Positions 44,804-53,508 of a stretch of DNA of 64,000 nucleotides are shown piece after piece. Source of the DNA: Prochlorococcus sp. AG-402-B05 (GTDB lineage Bacteria; Cyanobacteriota; Cyanobacteriia; PCC-6307; Cyanobiaceae); NCBI GenBank assembly GCA_003279635.1, contig QCHK01000005.1, positions 1 through 64,000 on the forward strand. Reading direction: 5' to 3'. The first letter of the stretch is position 1. The number at the start of each line of letters is the position of its first letter. Under the pieces are notes generated by a model that searched no databases, was not told the DNA's origin, and saw only the letters and a program-made list of their open reading frames with translations. The position numbers and the translations under genes are program-made.

Positions 44804-45010
44804 ATGCTTTTTAAATTTCTTTTCAAAAAGAAGAAAAAAAAACTTCAAGAACAATCAGAACAAAAAATTGATATGAATAATTGGATGAACTTAACAAAGG
44901 AAGAAAGACTCGAAATTGATTTTAATGAAAAGAATACAATAATGAAAAGGAAGAAGGCATTGCTAAAATCAATCAGAGAAGAATATATAAAAATAAAAAA
45001 TAAAAAATAA
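44804..45010 (+). CDS. Small Lys-rich hypothetical protein
   Basis: 68 aa MLFKFLFKKKKKKLQEQSEQKIDMNNWMNLTKEERLEIDFNEK...; AT-rich low complexity, so coding status is uncertain. Confidence 0.45.
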   Translation: MLFKFLFKKKKKKLQEQSEQKIDMNNWMNLTKEERLEIDFNEKNTIMKRKKALLKSIREEYIKIKNKK

Positions 45011-45054
45011 AAAATATTTAAATGTAAAAAAAAAATGCTTAAAAAGCTATTTAG

Positions 45055-45423
45055 TTGAATAATTTCAATCATTTTTTGAATTTTATGATTTGGCCTCCAG
45101 TAAAAGCTTGGACCAGCAAGACTAATCTTAATGGGCAACTACATTTTGTAGCAATTAATTATGGTGGCGAATTACTAAAAAGATGGGTCCTTTTGATGTC
45201 TGTACTTGACTCGACTGTGGTTGTAAAAGTTTCGTGGTCCCAATTAGTTGATTTATCTAAGTGGGAAGCTGGATGGGATGAAATAAATCATAGAGAATCT
45301 TCTGAATTAGTAAATAATAAAAGTGATGAGAAAAACACTAACTTTTCTCATCCATCTATTGATTCTGGTTTAACAATACCTATAAGTGAAAAGACAATTA
45401 GGCCTTGGTTTAAAAAGAGTTAA
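45055..45423 (+). CDS. Small Trp-rich hypothetical, possibly TIGR02450-like
   Basis: MIWPPVKAWTSKTNLNGQLHFVAINYG...VVKVSWSQLVDLSKWEAGWDE resembles the W..SK.T..n...HF...LsKW..GW pattern; a likely internal ATG start follows the track start. Confidence 0.6.
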   Translation: MNNFNHFLNFMIWPPVKAWTSKTNLNGQLHFVAINYGGELLKRWVLLMSVLDSTVVVKVSWSQLVDLSKWEAGWDEINHRESSELVNNKSDEKNTNFSHPSIDSGLTIPISEKTIRPWFKKS

Positions 45424-45568
45424 GTAATATTTTGTCTAGATTTTAATGAAATTTAAGTATATTTTTATTATTATTTGCTCTCCAATCTTATCCCTTTGAG
45501 CTTTCTTTGGCCGGCTTTTTACGTTAAAAAAAAAGATACTTGTTTATTCAGGAATGATACAAGCTTGA

Positions 45569-45703
45569 ATGTTGTTATCAGGAAAAGAAGCTAGTGAGGT
45601 TTTGAGCGAAGATGAACAATCTTCAGAGGTAATGAGAGAAAGAGGTTATTTAAAGCCAGGAACCTACTGGAGAAGTTCAAATGATCCTATACAAGTGCCA
45701 TAG
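45569..45703 (+). CDS. Putative small protein, 44 aa
   Basis: Not in track; reads MLLSGKEASEVLSEDEQSSEVMRERGYLKPGTYWRSSNDPIQVP*. Confidence 0.4.
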   Translation: MLLSGKEASEVLSEDEQSSEVMRERGYLKPGTYWRSSNDPIQVP

Positions 45704-45845
45704 AAGCCAAAAGTCTTTTATTTTATAAGGGGATGTAAAGAAGTTATTGAATATTGGCAGAACCAATGTCGATTCTTGTGCTCAAAGAGCGGCCTAAAGA
45801 AAAAACAAAGATTTTTTGTAGATTAGATATTTAAGAATTGACCTT

Positions 45846-46010
45846 TTAAGCTACTAAATTTTCACCTTTACAGTCGTTGATCGAAGTCTCCAAAATTGGA
45901 TAAAGAGAGATCATTTTTCCGTATTCAGGTGATGTTCTATAAACATTCGCTTTTTTTCGATAGTGATCTTCTGTCTCCATCTCTAGACTTTTAAGTCGAT
46001 TGAATTTCAT
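45846..46010 (-). CDS. Putative small protein, 54 aa
   Basis: Not in track; reads MKFNRLKSLEMETEDHYRKKANVYRTSPEYGKMISLYPILETSINDCKGENLVA* on the minus strand. Confidence 0.4.
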   Translation of the reverse strand: MKFNRLKSLEMETEDHYRKKANVYRTSPEYGKMISLYPILETSINDCKGENLVA

Positions 46011-46381
46011 GATTCATTAACCATAAGGATTTAACTATTTAATAGTTATAAATAATGAGACCAAATTAATCTTTTATATTAATTACATATTTGCATGTAT
46101 TTATATGGATTCTGAGACTTAATGGGTCTCGAATGCCTGATATAAATTTATTTTATGTATCAATTAATTCTTTAATTAACAATTCTAAGTTATTCAATTC
46201 GCTTGATTATTTTGTTATGAGTCCTTGACTGACTGTTTTGAATTGTTTAAAACCTGCTTTTTTGATATTTTTTATTTCACTGGATTTAAATAATAAAAAA
46301 AATTTACAGATTCTTTCTGTTGCATGAGTATTCGGTGAAATTGAAGTATTGTCTGTTCGGTTTTGAAAAATAGAACTTCTA

Positions 46382-47431
46382 ATGCAGACCTATGGAAATT
46401 CAGCTGTCACCTACGGGTGGTGGGCTGGTAACTCAGGGGTCACCAACCGTTCAGGCAAATTTATTGCTGCTCATGCCGCTCATACCGGTTTGATTGCTTT
46501 CTGGGCTGGTGCCTTCACGTTATTTGAATTGGCTCGATTTGACCCTTCTGTACCAATGGGTCATCAGCCTTTAATTGCGCTTCCTCATTTAGCAACTTTG
46601 GGTATTGGTTTCGATGAAACTGGAACCTTTGTTGGTGGAAGTGCGGTTGTTGCAGTTGCTGTGTGTCATCTAGTTGGATCCATGGCTTATGGGGCAGGTG
46701 GATTGATGCACTCTCTTCTTTTCTCTAGTGACATGCAGGAATCTTCTGTGCCACAGGCCAGAAAATTCAAGCTTGAATGGGACAACCCAGATAACCAGAC
46801 TTTCATCCTTGGACATCATTTGATTTTCTTTGGTGTTGCATGTATTTGGTTTGTTGAATGGGCGCGAATTCATGGGGTCTACGATCCTGCTATTGGTGCT
46901 ATTCGTCAGGTTGAATACGACCTTAATTTGAGTCATATTTGGGATCATCAATTTGATTTCCTAACTATTGACAGCTTGGAAGATGTTATGGGAGGTCATG
47001 CTTTCTTGGCTTTCTTAGAAATTACTGGTGGTGCTTTCCATATCGCTACTAAGCAAGTTGGAGAATACACAAAATTCAAAGGAGCTGGTCTTCTTTCTGC
47101 AGAAGCTATTCTTTCTTGGTCACTAGCTGGTATTGGCTGGATGGCAGTTGTTGCGGCATTCTGGAGTGCAACAAATACCACTGTTTATCCTGTTGAATGG
47201 TTTGGAGAGCCATTAGCACTTAAATTTGGAATATCTCCTTATTGGGTAGATACTGTTGATTTAGGTTCAGCCCATACTTCTAGGGCTTGGCTAGCTAATG
47301 TTCATTACTACTTTGGATTTTTCTTTATTCAAGGTCACCTATGGCATGCTCTTAGGGCAATGGGATTCGATTTCAAACGAGTAACTAGTGCCTTAAGTAA
47401 TCTTGATACTGCTTCAGTATCTTTAAAATAG
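46382..47431 (+). CDS. pcb: Chlorophyll a/b-binding light-harvesting protein Pcb (CP43/IsiA superfamily)
   Basis: MQTYGNSAVTYGWWAGNSGVTNRSGKFIAAHAAHTGLIAFWAGAFTLFELARFDPSVPMGHQ; 349 aa six-TM antenna protein. Confidence 0.96.
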   Translation: MQTYGNSAVTYGWWAGNSGVTNRSGKFIAAHAAHTGLIAFWAGAFTLFELARFDPSVPMGHQPLIALPHLATLGIGFDETGTFVGGSAVVAVAVCHLVGSMAYGAGGLMHSLLFSSDMQESSVPQARKFKLEWDNPDNQTFILGHHLIFFGVACIWFVEWARIHGVYDPAIGAIRQVEYDLNLSHIWDHQFDFLTIDSLEDVMGGHAFLAFLEITGGAFHIATKQVGEYTKFKGAGLLSAEAILSWSLAGIGWMAVVAAFWSATNTTVYPVEWFGEPLALKFGISPYWVDTVDLGSAHTSRAWLANVHYYFGFFFIQGHLWHALRAMGFDFKRVTSALSNLDTASVSLK

Positions 47432-47462
47432 TTAAAAGTTAAATAAATTTAACTATTTTAAA
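47422..47462 (+). repeat. 15-bp perfect inverted repeat spanning the pcb stop codon
   Basis: TTTAAAATAGTTAAA (47422-47436) and TTTAACTATTTTAAA (47448-47462). Confidence 0.8.
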
Positions 47463-47489
47463 AAAGCCCCACATGACTGGGGCTTTTTT
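47460..47489 (+). terminator. Rho-independent terminator of pcb
   Basis: AAAAAAGCCCC-ACATGACT-GGGGCTTTTTT. Confidence 0.92.
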
Positions 47490-47532
47490 AATGGGTTCTA
47501 TTTATCAATAGCTTAATTCTTTCAATGATAAT

Positions 47533-47582
47533 TAATCAGATTTTTATTAGTTTAATATTTTAAACTAATAAAAATCTGATTA
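47533..47582. repeat. 23-bp perfect inverted repeat, 4-nt loop
   Basis: TAATCAGATTTTTATTAGTTTAA-TATT-TTAAACTAATAAAAATCTGATTA. Confidence 0.88.
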
Positions 47583-47732
47583 TGGTTTGATCTCACGTTT
47601 ACTAATAATTAAAGCTAATTAAATGATTTGATTGAGATATGATAAGAATCAAAATTACTTTAGATGTTAAATATTTATATGGGATATTATTTTTTAGGGA
47701 TTTTTTATTTACTTCCGTAAGCTTGTTAATAG

Positions 47733-49118
47733 ATGAGTCTGTCGTTTTTAGGTTTGGAAGACCTATATAAAATTAATGCAATCCCAACGTTAGTCCTTTC
47801 TTTGGGTTTGCTTGGACTGATAGCAATTCTTCTAACCCTTGGTAGAAGATTGGATTCCGCGATGAAGTTGGAAAGATTTGGTATTCCCATAGCCCTTTTA
47901 ATTGGAGCTTTAGGTTTTTTAATCGGTCCTTATGGACCTCTTTCTTTATTACCAGAAAGGGTTCTGAATACTTGGATGCAATTACCAACTCCATTGCTTA
48001 CTTTAGTCTTTGCGACCTTAATGCTAGGAAGACCTATTCCAAGAATTAGTGCTTTATGGAAACCAGTTGCTTCGCAGGCATTGCTTGGACTTTTATTAGG
48101 TTTTGGTCAATATGTTGTTGGTGGGATAATTGTCCTGTCATTTCTGCTTCCTTATTTAGGAGTAGATCCACTGATGGGATGCATTATTGAAGTTGGTTTT
48201 GAAGGAGGCCATGGAGCTGCGGCAATAATGGGAGAAAGTTTTATGAAGTTAGGCTTTCCTGAGGGATTAGATCTGGGCTTTGCAATGGCAACTGTAGGGT
48301 TACTTGCTTCTACTTTGTTGGGGAGCGGCTTGGTTGTCTTAGGTAGGTTCTTTGGATGGCTTGTAAATACTGAAAAAGAGCTCCCAAATGATTTCAATGA
48401 TATTGAATTGGAAATTAACCCAATTGAACAACTTAAGTCGCTTTTATATAATTTTGCTCTACTAGGATTAGCGGTATTGATTGGAATCTTTTTTCTTTAT
48501 TGTTTAAGGCTATCTTCTACTTTTTTGAGTGATATAAGTAAGCAGGTGATATTAGCTTTCCCTGTATTTCCATTGGCTTTGATGGGTTCATTTTTAGTTA
48601 GAATTTTATTGGAAAAAACTGGAAAGACTAAATTAGTCTCATCACTTTTTCAACGTGAGATTGGCATACTTTCAACCGATTTGCTCATAATTACCGCCAT
48701 GGCTGGGTTGAATTTACCTTTATTAGTTAACTACTGGCTTCCTATAACGATTTTAGCCATTGGTGGATTGATTTGGAATCTTGTAGGGATGTTGATTTTT
48801 TCTAGATTATTTTTTAGAGAAGAATGGTTTGTAAGAGCAATAGCAGAGTTTGGAAATTCAACGGGAGTTGCAGCTAGTGGACTATTACTTTTGAGATTGG
48901 CTGATCCTAGAAATTCTACTAATACGTTACCTGTGTTTTCTATTAAGCAATTATTTCTTCAACCACTTCTTTCTGGAGGTCTGATTACTGTTATAGCTCC
49001 TTTGTTTATTAGTAATTTTGGGCTTAAAGGGTGGACAGAATTTTGTGGATTAATTTCATTGTCTTTATGTGTAGTAGCAATATCTCTACAGTCAAAATAT
49101 ACAAAAGCCTCAGCATGA
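47733..49118 (+). CDS. GltS-like sodium/glutamate symporter family protein
   Basis: 461 aa multi-TM; LMGCIIEVGFEGGHGAAAIMGESF resembles the GltS conserved region; EFGNSTGVAASGLLLLRLADP. Confidence 0.8.
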   Translation: MSLSFLGLEDLYKINAIPTLVLSLGLLGLIAILLTLGRRLDSAMKLERFGIPIALLIGALGFLIGPYGPLSLLPERVLNTWMQLPTPLLTLVFATLMLGRPIPRISALWKPVASQALLGLLLGFGQYVVGGIIVLSFLLPYLGVDPLMGCIIEVGFEGGHGAAAIMGESFMKLGFPEGLDLGFAMATVGLLASTLLGSGLVVLGRFFGWLVNTEKELPNDFNDIELEINPIEQLKSLLYNFALLGLAVLIGIFFLYCLRLSSTFLSDISKQVILAFPVFPLALMGSFLVRILLEKTGKTKLVSSLFQREIGILSTDLLIITAMAGLNLPLLVNYWLPITILAIGGLIWNLVGMLIFSRLFFREEWFVRAIAEFGNSTGVAASGLLLLRLADPRNSTNTLPVFSIKQLFLQPLLSGGLITVIAPLFISNFGLKGWTEFCGLISLSLCVVAISLQSKYTKASA

Positions 49119-49189
49119 CAATTAATGTACTTAACTAAAGTTATAATCTATAGAAATATAAGTTTTAATAAACTTTTTCCCTCCTTTAT

Positions 49190-49447
49190 ATGAATCGACA
49201 AATTTACAAAGATATCCCCCCTCAAGAATCAAAAGAGAAATGGTTTAAAAGTCATCTACTTGGGAAAGAGGTTGAATTAAGAGAGCTCTATGAGTTGCCT
49301 CAGGATCAGTTGGATTTAGTCATGGCAGAGACTGCAGAGTTTAGGAGCGATATAGGAAATAGAGATAGAAATCTAGGTAAATTTTGTACAGCTGGTTATT
49401 TTTTAGAGCTATCAAGAATCATTGACAAAAGAAGGGCTTCAGAATGA
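49190..49447 (+). CDS. Hypothetical protein
   Basis: 85 aa ORF MNRQIYKDIPPQESKEKWFKSHLLGKEVELRELYELPQDQLDLVMAETAEFR... Confidence 0.55.
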   Translation: MNRQIYKDIPPQESKEKWFKSHLLGKEVELRELYELPQDQLDLVMAETAEFRSDIGNRDRNLGKFCTAGYFLELSRIIDKRRASE

Positions 49448-49459
49448 TTTTCTGCTCTG

Positions 49460-50131
49460 TTATCCAAAAAATAGAGGTTCATTTTTCTTGCTCCATGGTT
49501 CATTCTTTTTCATAACTATTGGATATTTCTCATGCGTAAAAAAATAATTTAACCAACAACATAAATATTGGATTTCATTGTTTTGGTTAAACTTTTTTAT
49601 GTCAGCTATTCTAAATTGCCTTACAAATGGCCAGATAGCCCAATCAGCTAAGCTTTCTTTTGCATCAACAAGAAATAGCGATTTTCCTTCATTTGAAAAT
49701 ACTTTTAATCTTTCATTTAAAGATAAAAGTATTTTCATAGCTTCAGAACGATGAGTTTCTGATTCTTCAATATTAAATCTAGATGCATATTTAAATCGAT
49801 CCAAATGATATTTAAATGCAGTATCATTTATTTCTATAAGACTCAATATTTGTTTTGAAATATCATTATCACTACCACAACAAAATAATTCATGCATATT
49901 CGATTTTTTGATACTCCAGATCATTATTTCTAGGCTCTCATCAATTACTTTATTTAAACTAGTCTTTAATACAGGTACAGTTGCTTTTTTAGAAATTTGA
50001 ATTAATTCAATAGGCTTGTTCTTTAGTTCGACCTCTCTTAACTCCACTACCTGATTGGTATTTAATAAAGCCCATCTAGCTCTAATTGCGTAAGGACATC
50101 GTCTAAAGCTATATAGAATATTGTGCTTCAT
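49460..50131 (-). CDS. Glutathione S-transferase-like protein
   Basis: ILYSFRRCPYAIRARWALLNTNQVVELREVELKNKP thioredoxin-fold GST N-terminus. Confidence 0.8.
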   Translation of the reverse strand: MKHNILYSFRRCPYAIRARWALLNTNQVVELREVELKNKPIELIQISKKATVPVLKTSLNKVIDESLEIMIWSIKKSNMHELFCCGSDNDISKQILSLIEINDTAFKYHLDRFKYASRFNIEESETHRSEAMKILLSLNERLKVFSNEGKSLFLVDAKESLADWAIWPFVRQFRIADIKKFNQNNEIQYLCCWLNYFFTHEKYPIVMKKNEPWSKKNEPLFFG

Positions 50132-50300
50132 AATTTTCCTGTTAAAATCATCTTATCCCTTATGCCTAGTTATGATTAGTCATTAGTATTCATCGCAATA
50201 GAATATGCTTCACAAGTATATTCTTTATGGTTTTCTTTGGAAATTATATTTTACTATTAAAATATATTCCATTCGCTTCATTTTTCAAGAAAATTAAATT

Positions 50301-50861
50301 ATGTCAGGATTTGTTTATTTAATGAAAAATGGTGATTTATATAAACTTGGATGTACCACTAATTTGAAAAGTGAGGCGAGTAAAATGAAACCAGGTGAAA
50401 TAATTTCTTCTTTCAAAACTAATGATCCAAAATCTTTTGAAGTAAGATTGCTAAGGCTTTATAAGAAAAAAAGAATTCCGGATACGAACTATTTTCGTCT
50501 ATCTGAATCAGAAGTTAATAATTGTAAAAAACATTTAGAAGGCAAAAGTAATTTTCCAAAAAGCTTAAATGATGAGTTAAGAATTGGATTAAATGGATCT
50601 TTGTTTTTCGGGGCTATAACTTTTCTGATTTCATTTCTTATTAATAAGATGTTTATATTTAGTTTTTCTCTGTCAATATTATTTTCCTCTCTCCCTATGT
50701 GGTCGCTTGCAATTCTTGGTAGCTTTGGAGGTTATGATGCTGATGATCTTACACTTTTCTCGACAGTTTCTAATAGATTTAAAGGTCTTTTGATAGCTAT
50801 CTCTATGATTTCAGTTTCATATGTTCTATATACCTTTTCTCGCTTTGTAATTACTTTTTAA
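50301..50861 (+). CDS. GIY-YIG-like (T5orf172/Mug113) domain fused to a hydrophobic C-terminus
   Basis: N-terminus GFVYLMKNGDLYKLGCTTNLKSEASKMKPGEIISSFKTNDPKSFEVRLLRLYKKKRIPDTNYFRLSESEV, then hydrophobic LFFGAITFLISFLINKMFIFSFSLSILFSSLP and LLIAISMISVSYVLYTF. Confidence 0.7.
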   Translation: MSGFVYLMKNGDLYKLGCTTNLKSEASKMKPGEIISSFKTNDPKSFEVRLLRLYKKKRIPDTNYFRLSESEVNNCKKHLEGKSNFPKSLNDELRIGLNGSLFFGAITFLISFLINKMFIFSFSLSILFSSLPMWSLAILGSFGGYDADDLTLFSTVSNRFKGLLIAISMISVSYVLYTFSRFVITF

Positions 50862-50960
50862 TCTAGACAATTATTTTTTATTTATATAATTTATAACTTC
50901 TTGCTCAATTATCAAATTGTAGCTATAAATATATTTAATAGGTAATGAGCTTAAGAAAGT

Positions 50961-51215
50961 ATGAACATTTCTGATTATCTTCAATTTTTAGAACCAATAC
51001 AAGAACAGCTAAATAGGGTTTACTCAATTGCTTCATTGGCTCTTACAGTATTGGTTTGTTTATGGCTATTTAATTTTATAGTTGGTCTCATTCAAAGAAC
51101 GTATTCAGTAGGTAAAGCAATAGGAGGGTTTTATAGAAACTATTTTCATAAGTATCTCCGTCAGACAATTCTGGGAGTGTTGAATACATTAAAAAAAACT
51201 ACTAATCCTATTTAA
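50961..51215 (+). CDS. Hypothetical small membrane protein
   Basis: 84 aa with one strong hydrophobic segment (IASLALTVLVCLWLFNFIVGLI). Confidence 0.55.
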   Translation: MNISDYLQFLEPIQEQLNRVYSIASLALTVLVCLWLFNFIVGLIQRTYSVGKAIGGFYRNYFHKYLRQTILGVLNTLKKTTNPI

Positions 51216-51233
51216 AAAAATAAGATTTTTCTT

Positions 51234-51947
51234 CTAAATGTTTGTTTCAAGTTGACAATTTAGTGCGATTTCAAAAGGAATAGAACTGTTTGGTAAATCA
51301 AGCAAATTGGAGCAAATACTTGCAATATCATTTGCTTGTATCATATCTTTTTTTGAAAAATGTTTTATTTCTTTTGCCATATCTGTATTGACCCAGCCTG
51401 GGCAAATAGCTGTAACTCTAATGCCTTTTTCCCATCCTTCATTTCTCATTGTTTGGCATAAGCTCATTAAAGCGAATTTACTCATTGAATATCCAGCTAA
51501 GTTACCTTTTGATCGTTTTCCACTCATTGACACTAATACAATAATTCGTGCTGAATTACTTAGGGATAAATACTTCCAAGCATGTTTTGTTAGTATCCAT
51601 GGTCCCATTACATTAACTTTCCATAGATCTTCAATATCTTTCATTTCATTATCATTAAATAATAGATTTGTCCTTTTGAATATCCCAGCGCAATGAATAA
51701 TAGTATCAACACTTTTAAAAGTTTCAAATGTTTTGTCTACCCATATCTTTGATGAGTTTTGATCAGTTGCATCATAGTTGTGAACCATAAAACTATCTGA
51801 ATTGTTTATTTTTGGATCTAATGGTGTATTAAATAAATTGTCTCTTTCTCTTACTCCTAAGCTTAATGAATGTCCTTGTTTAAGTAATTTTAATGCTATC
51901 GCTTTGCCTATACCTCTACTTGCTCCACTTATAAGAATTTTCCTCAT
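51234..51947 (-). CDS. SDR-family oxidoreductase
   Basis: ILISGASRGIGKAIALKLL; YSMSKFAL YxxxK; PGWVNTDMA; 4-bp overlap with lycopene cyclase. Confidence 0.9.
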   Translation of the reverse strand: MRKILISGASRGIGKAIALKLLKQGHSLSLGVRERDNLFNTPLDPKINNSDSFMVHNYDATDQNSSKIWVDKTFETFKSVDTIIHCAGIFKRTNLLFNDNEMKDIEDLWKVNVMGPWILTKHAWKYLSLSNSARIIVLVSMSGKRSKGNLAGYSMSKFALMSLCQTMRNEGWEKGIRVTAICPGWVNTDMAKEIKHFSKKDMIQANDIASICSNLLDLPNSSIPFEIALNCQLETNI

Positions 51948-53230
51948 TTATTATTAACTAACAATGCTTTAAATAATAAATTTAATTCTCTACCATGCAT
52001 ATTCATTAATCCTTGTTTGATAGTCCAGGGTGATTTCCTAAACATCTTCCACATTGCGGATATTAGTTCTTTAATGCTAAGAGTATTTGTAAGGAATCCA
52101 TACCATTGTTTATTAGGTAAACTAAAAAATTCTATGAAAAATCCTCTTAGTAACTTCTCTTCAAAGCGCATCAATTTTTCTAATCCAAATTTATAAATAG
52201 CTTGTTTTCTTCTAAGTTCTGATGGCCATAAGGTTTGCCATCCTTTTTTTGCTAATGAAGCTGAGGATGCTTTTGGGTCTTTCATTGCTAATGAAAGGGC
52301 TTTGGCGACTTTAGGAGCTCTTCTTAATAGGCTTCCAACCATGTATCCAGATGCAGGATGTACCATCCCAGCAGAACCGCCAAATCCAAGGACCGGCTGT
52401 GTTAGGTCAGGGATTGGCATGTTCATTGGCAGATATGAACCATGCTCTTCATGATCAAGACTTTTTATTTCTAAACCCCGAGTCTCTAATCTTTTTTCCA
52501 GTCTTCTTTTTAACTCATCAAGAGATACTGGAGGAAATAGACCCAAGGATGTTTCTTCTAAGAAAAACTTCCCATTTCCCATATCCATAGCGTATAAAAA
52601 TGTTGGAGCTTCTTTTCTCTCCTCTGGATTTAAATGGTCGCAACGATAATCCATTAAAACAAATTGGCCTTTCTCCACAGGGGGTGCGCTGAACTCCCCT
52701 ACGATTCCGTAACAAGTTTGAACGGCTACTGGTCCTTGGTTAGGAGACTTAATGAAAACAGGTTTGTAGCCAGTTGCATCAATTACTACCCGAGCATTAA
52801 GTTCCTTTCCACTAGACGTTTTAACTGTGCTGGTTAATTGATTGGTTTCTAAATTGACTGCTGATCCTTTATGCCATTCTATTTCAGCATTTTTGCATTG
52901 TTCTAACCAATAAGCTTGTAATTTGTTTTTATCAAAAAGACCATAATCTCTATTGTGTTTAGTGATTTCATTCTTTTTAGAATTTGGATCCTTGTCTCCC
53001 TCCCCAAAATAACTAATGGTATTTACCCATCTATGTTCAAGTAAATGACTCAGACCAAGTTCGTCAACTTCTTCACCCCAAATCCCATACGTGAAGGGCC
53101 AAGGTTCCTCTGGCGATTGTTCAGATAAGATTTCAACATCTAAGTTCTCTATCGCTAATGCTGCCGCTATTGATAAAGCGCCTGGGCCTGAGCCTAGTAC
53201 TAGAGCATCTTTTAATGCACTAGTACTCAT
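51944..53230 (-). CDS. crtL: Lycopene cyclase family protein (CrtL type)
   Basis: DALVLGSGPGALSIAAALA dinucleotide fold; PWPFTYGIWGEEVDELGLSHLLEHRW; FGGSAGMVHPASGYMVGSLLRRAP. Confidence 0.9.
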   Translation of the reverse strand: MSTSALKDALVLGSGPGALSIAAALAIENLDVEILSEQSPEEPWPFTYGIWGEEVDELGLSHLLEHRWVNTISYFGEGDKDPNSKKNEITKHNRDYGLFDKNKLQAYWLEQCKNAEIEWHKGSAVNLETNQLTSTVKTSSGKELNARVVIDATGYKPVFIKSPNQGPVAVQTCYGIVGEFSAPPVEKGQFVLMDYRCDHLNPEERKEAPTFLYAMDMGNGKFFLEETSLGLFPPVSLDELKRRLEKRLETRGLEIKSLDHEEHGSYLPMNMPIPDLTQPVLGFGGSAGMVHPASGYMVGSLLRRAPKVAKALSLAMKDPKASSASLAKKGWQTLWPSELRRKQAIYKFGLEKLMRFEEKLLRGFFIEFFSLPNKQWYGFLTNTLSIKELISAMWKMFRKSPWTIKQGLMNMHGRELNLLFKALLVNNK

Positions 53231-53508
53231 GGCTTCGCTTGAGGAGCGTGGTTATTTTCTTTCTCTTGGAGTCGAAAAATAGGATTAAATTTCTTAGAAT
53301 TAAATTTAGTTATTTGATTGCCTCCCAGGTTTACCACTTTAAACACCAATGTCTATAGAATCAACAATAGCTCGTGATGGCATTAAGAATGAGTTGTATT
53401 AATGTTTTTTATCAACTTAAGTATTTATGAAGAGTTTTCTATTAAAAATTGAAATAATATACAATTTAATTTAATTCCATAATCATTTAATTTTAAAATT
53501 AGAAATTC

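Noticed and set aside
44845-45138. 97-aa minus ORF rich in Phe/Ile/Leu
   Set aside because: Complement of A-rich lysine codons; composition explained by poly-A/T bias
45424-46381. tRNA or known cyanobacterial sRNA in the pcb upstream gap
   Set aside because: No cloverleaf with T-loop consensus and no Yfr1-like ACTCCTCACAC core seen by eye; a covariance-model search would be decisive
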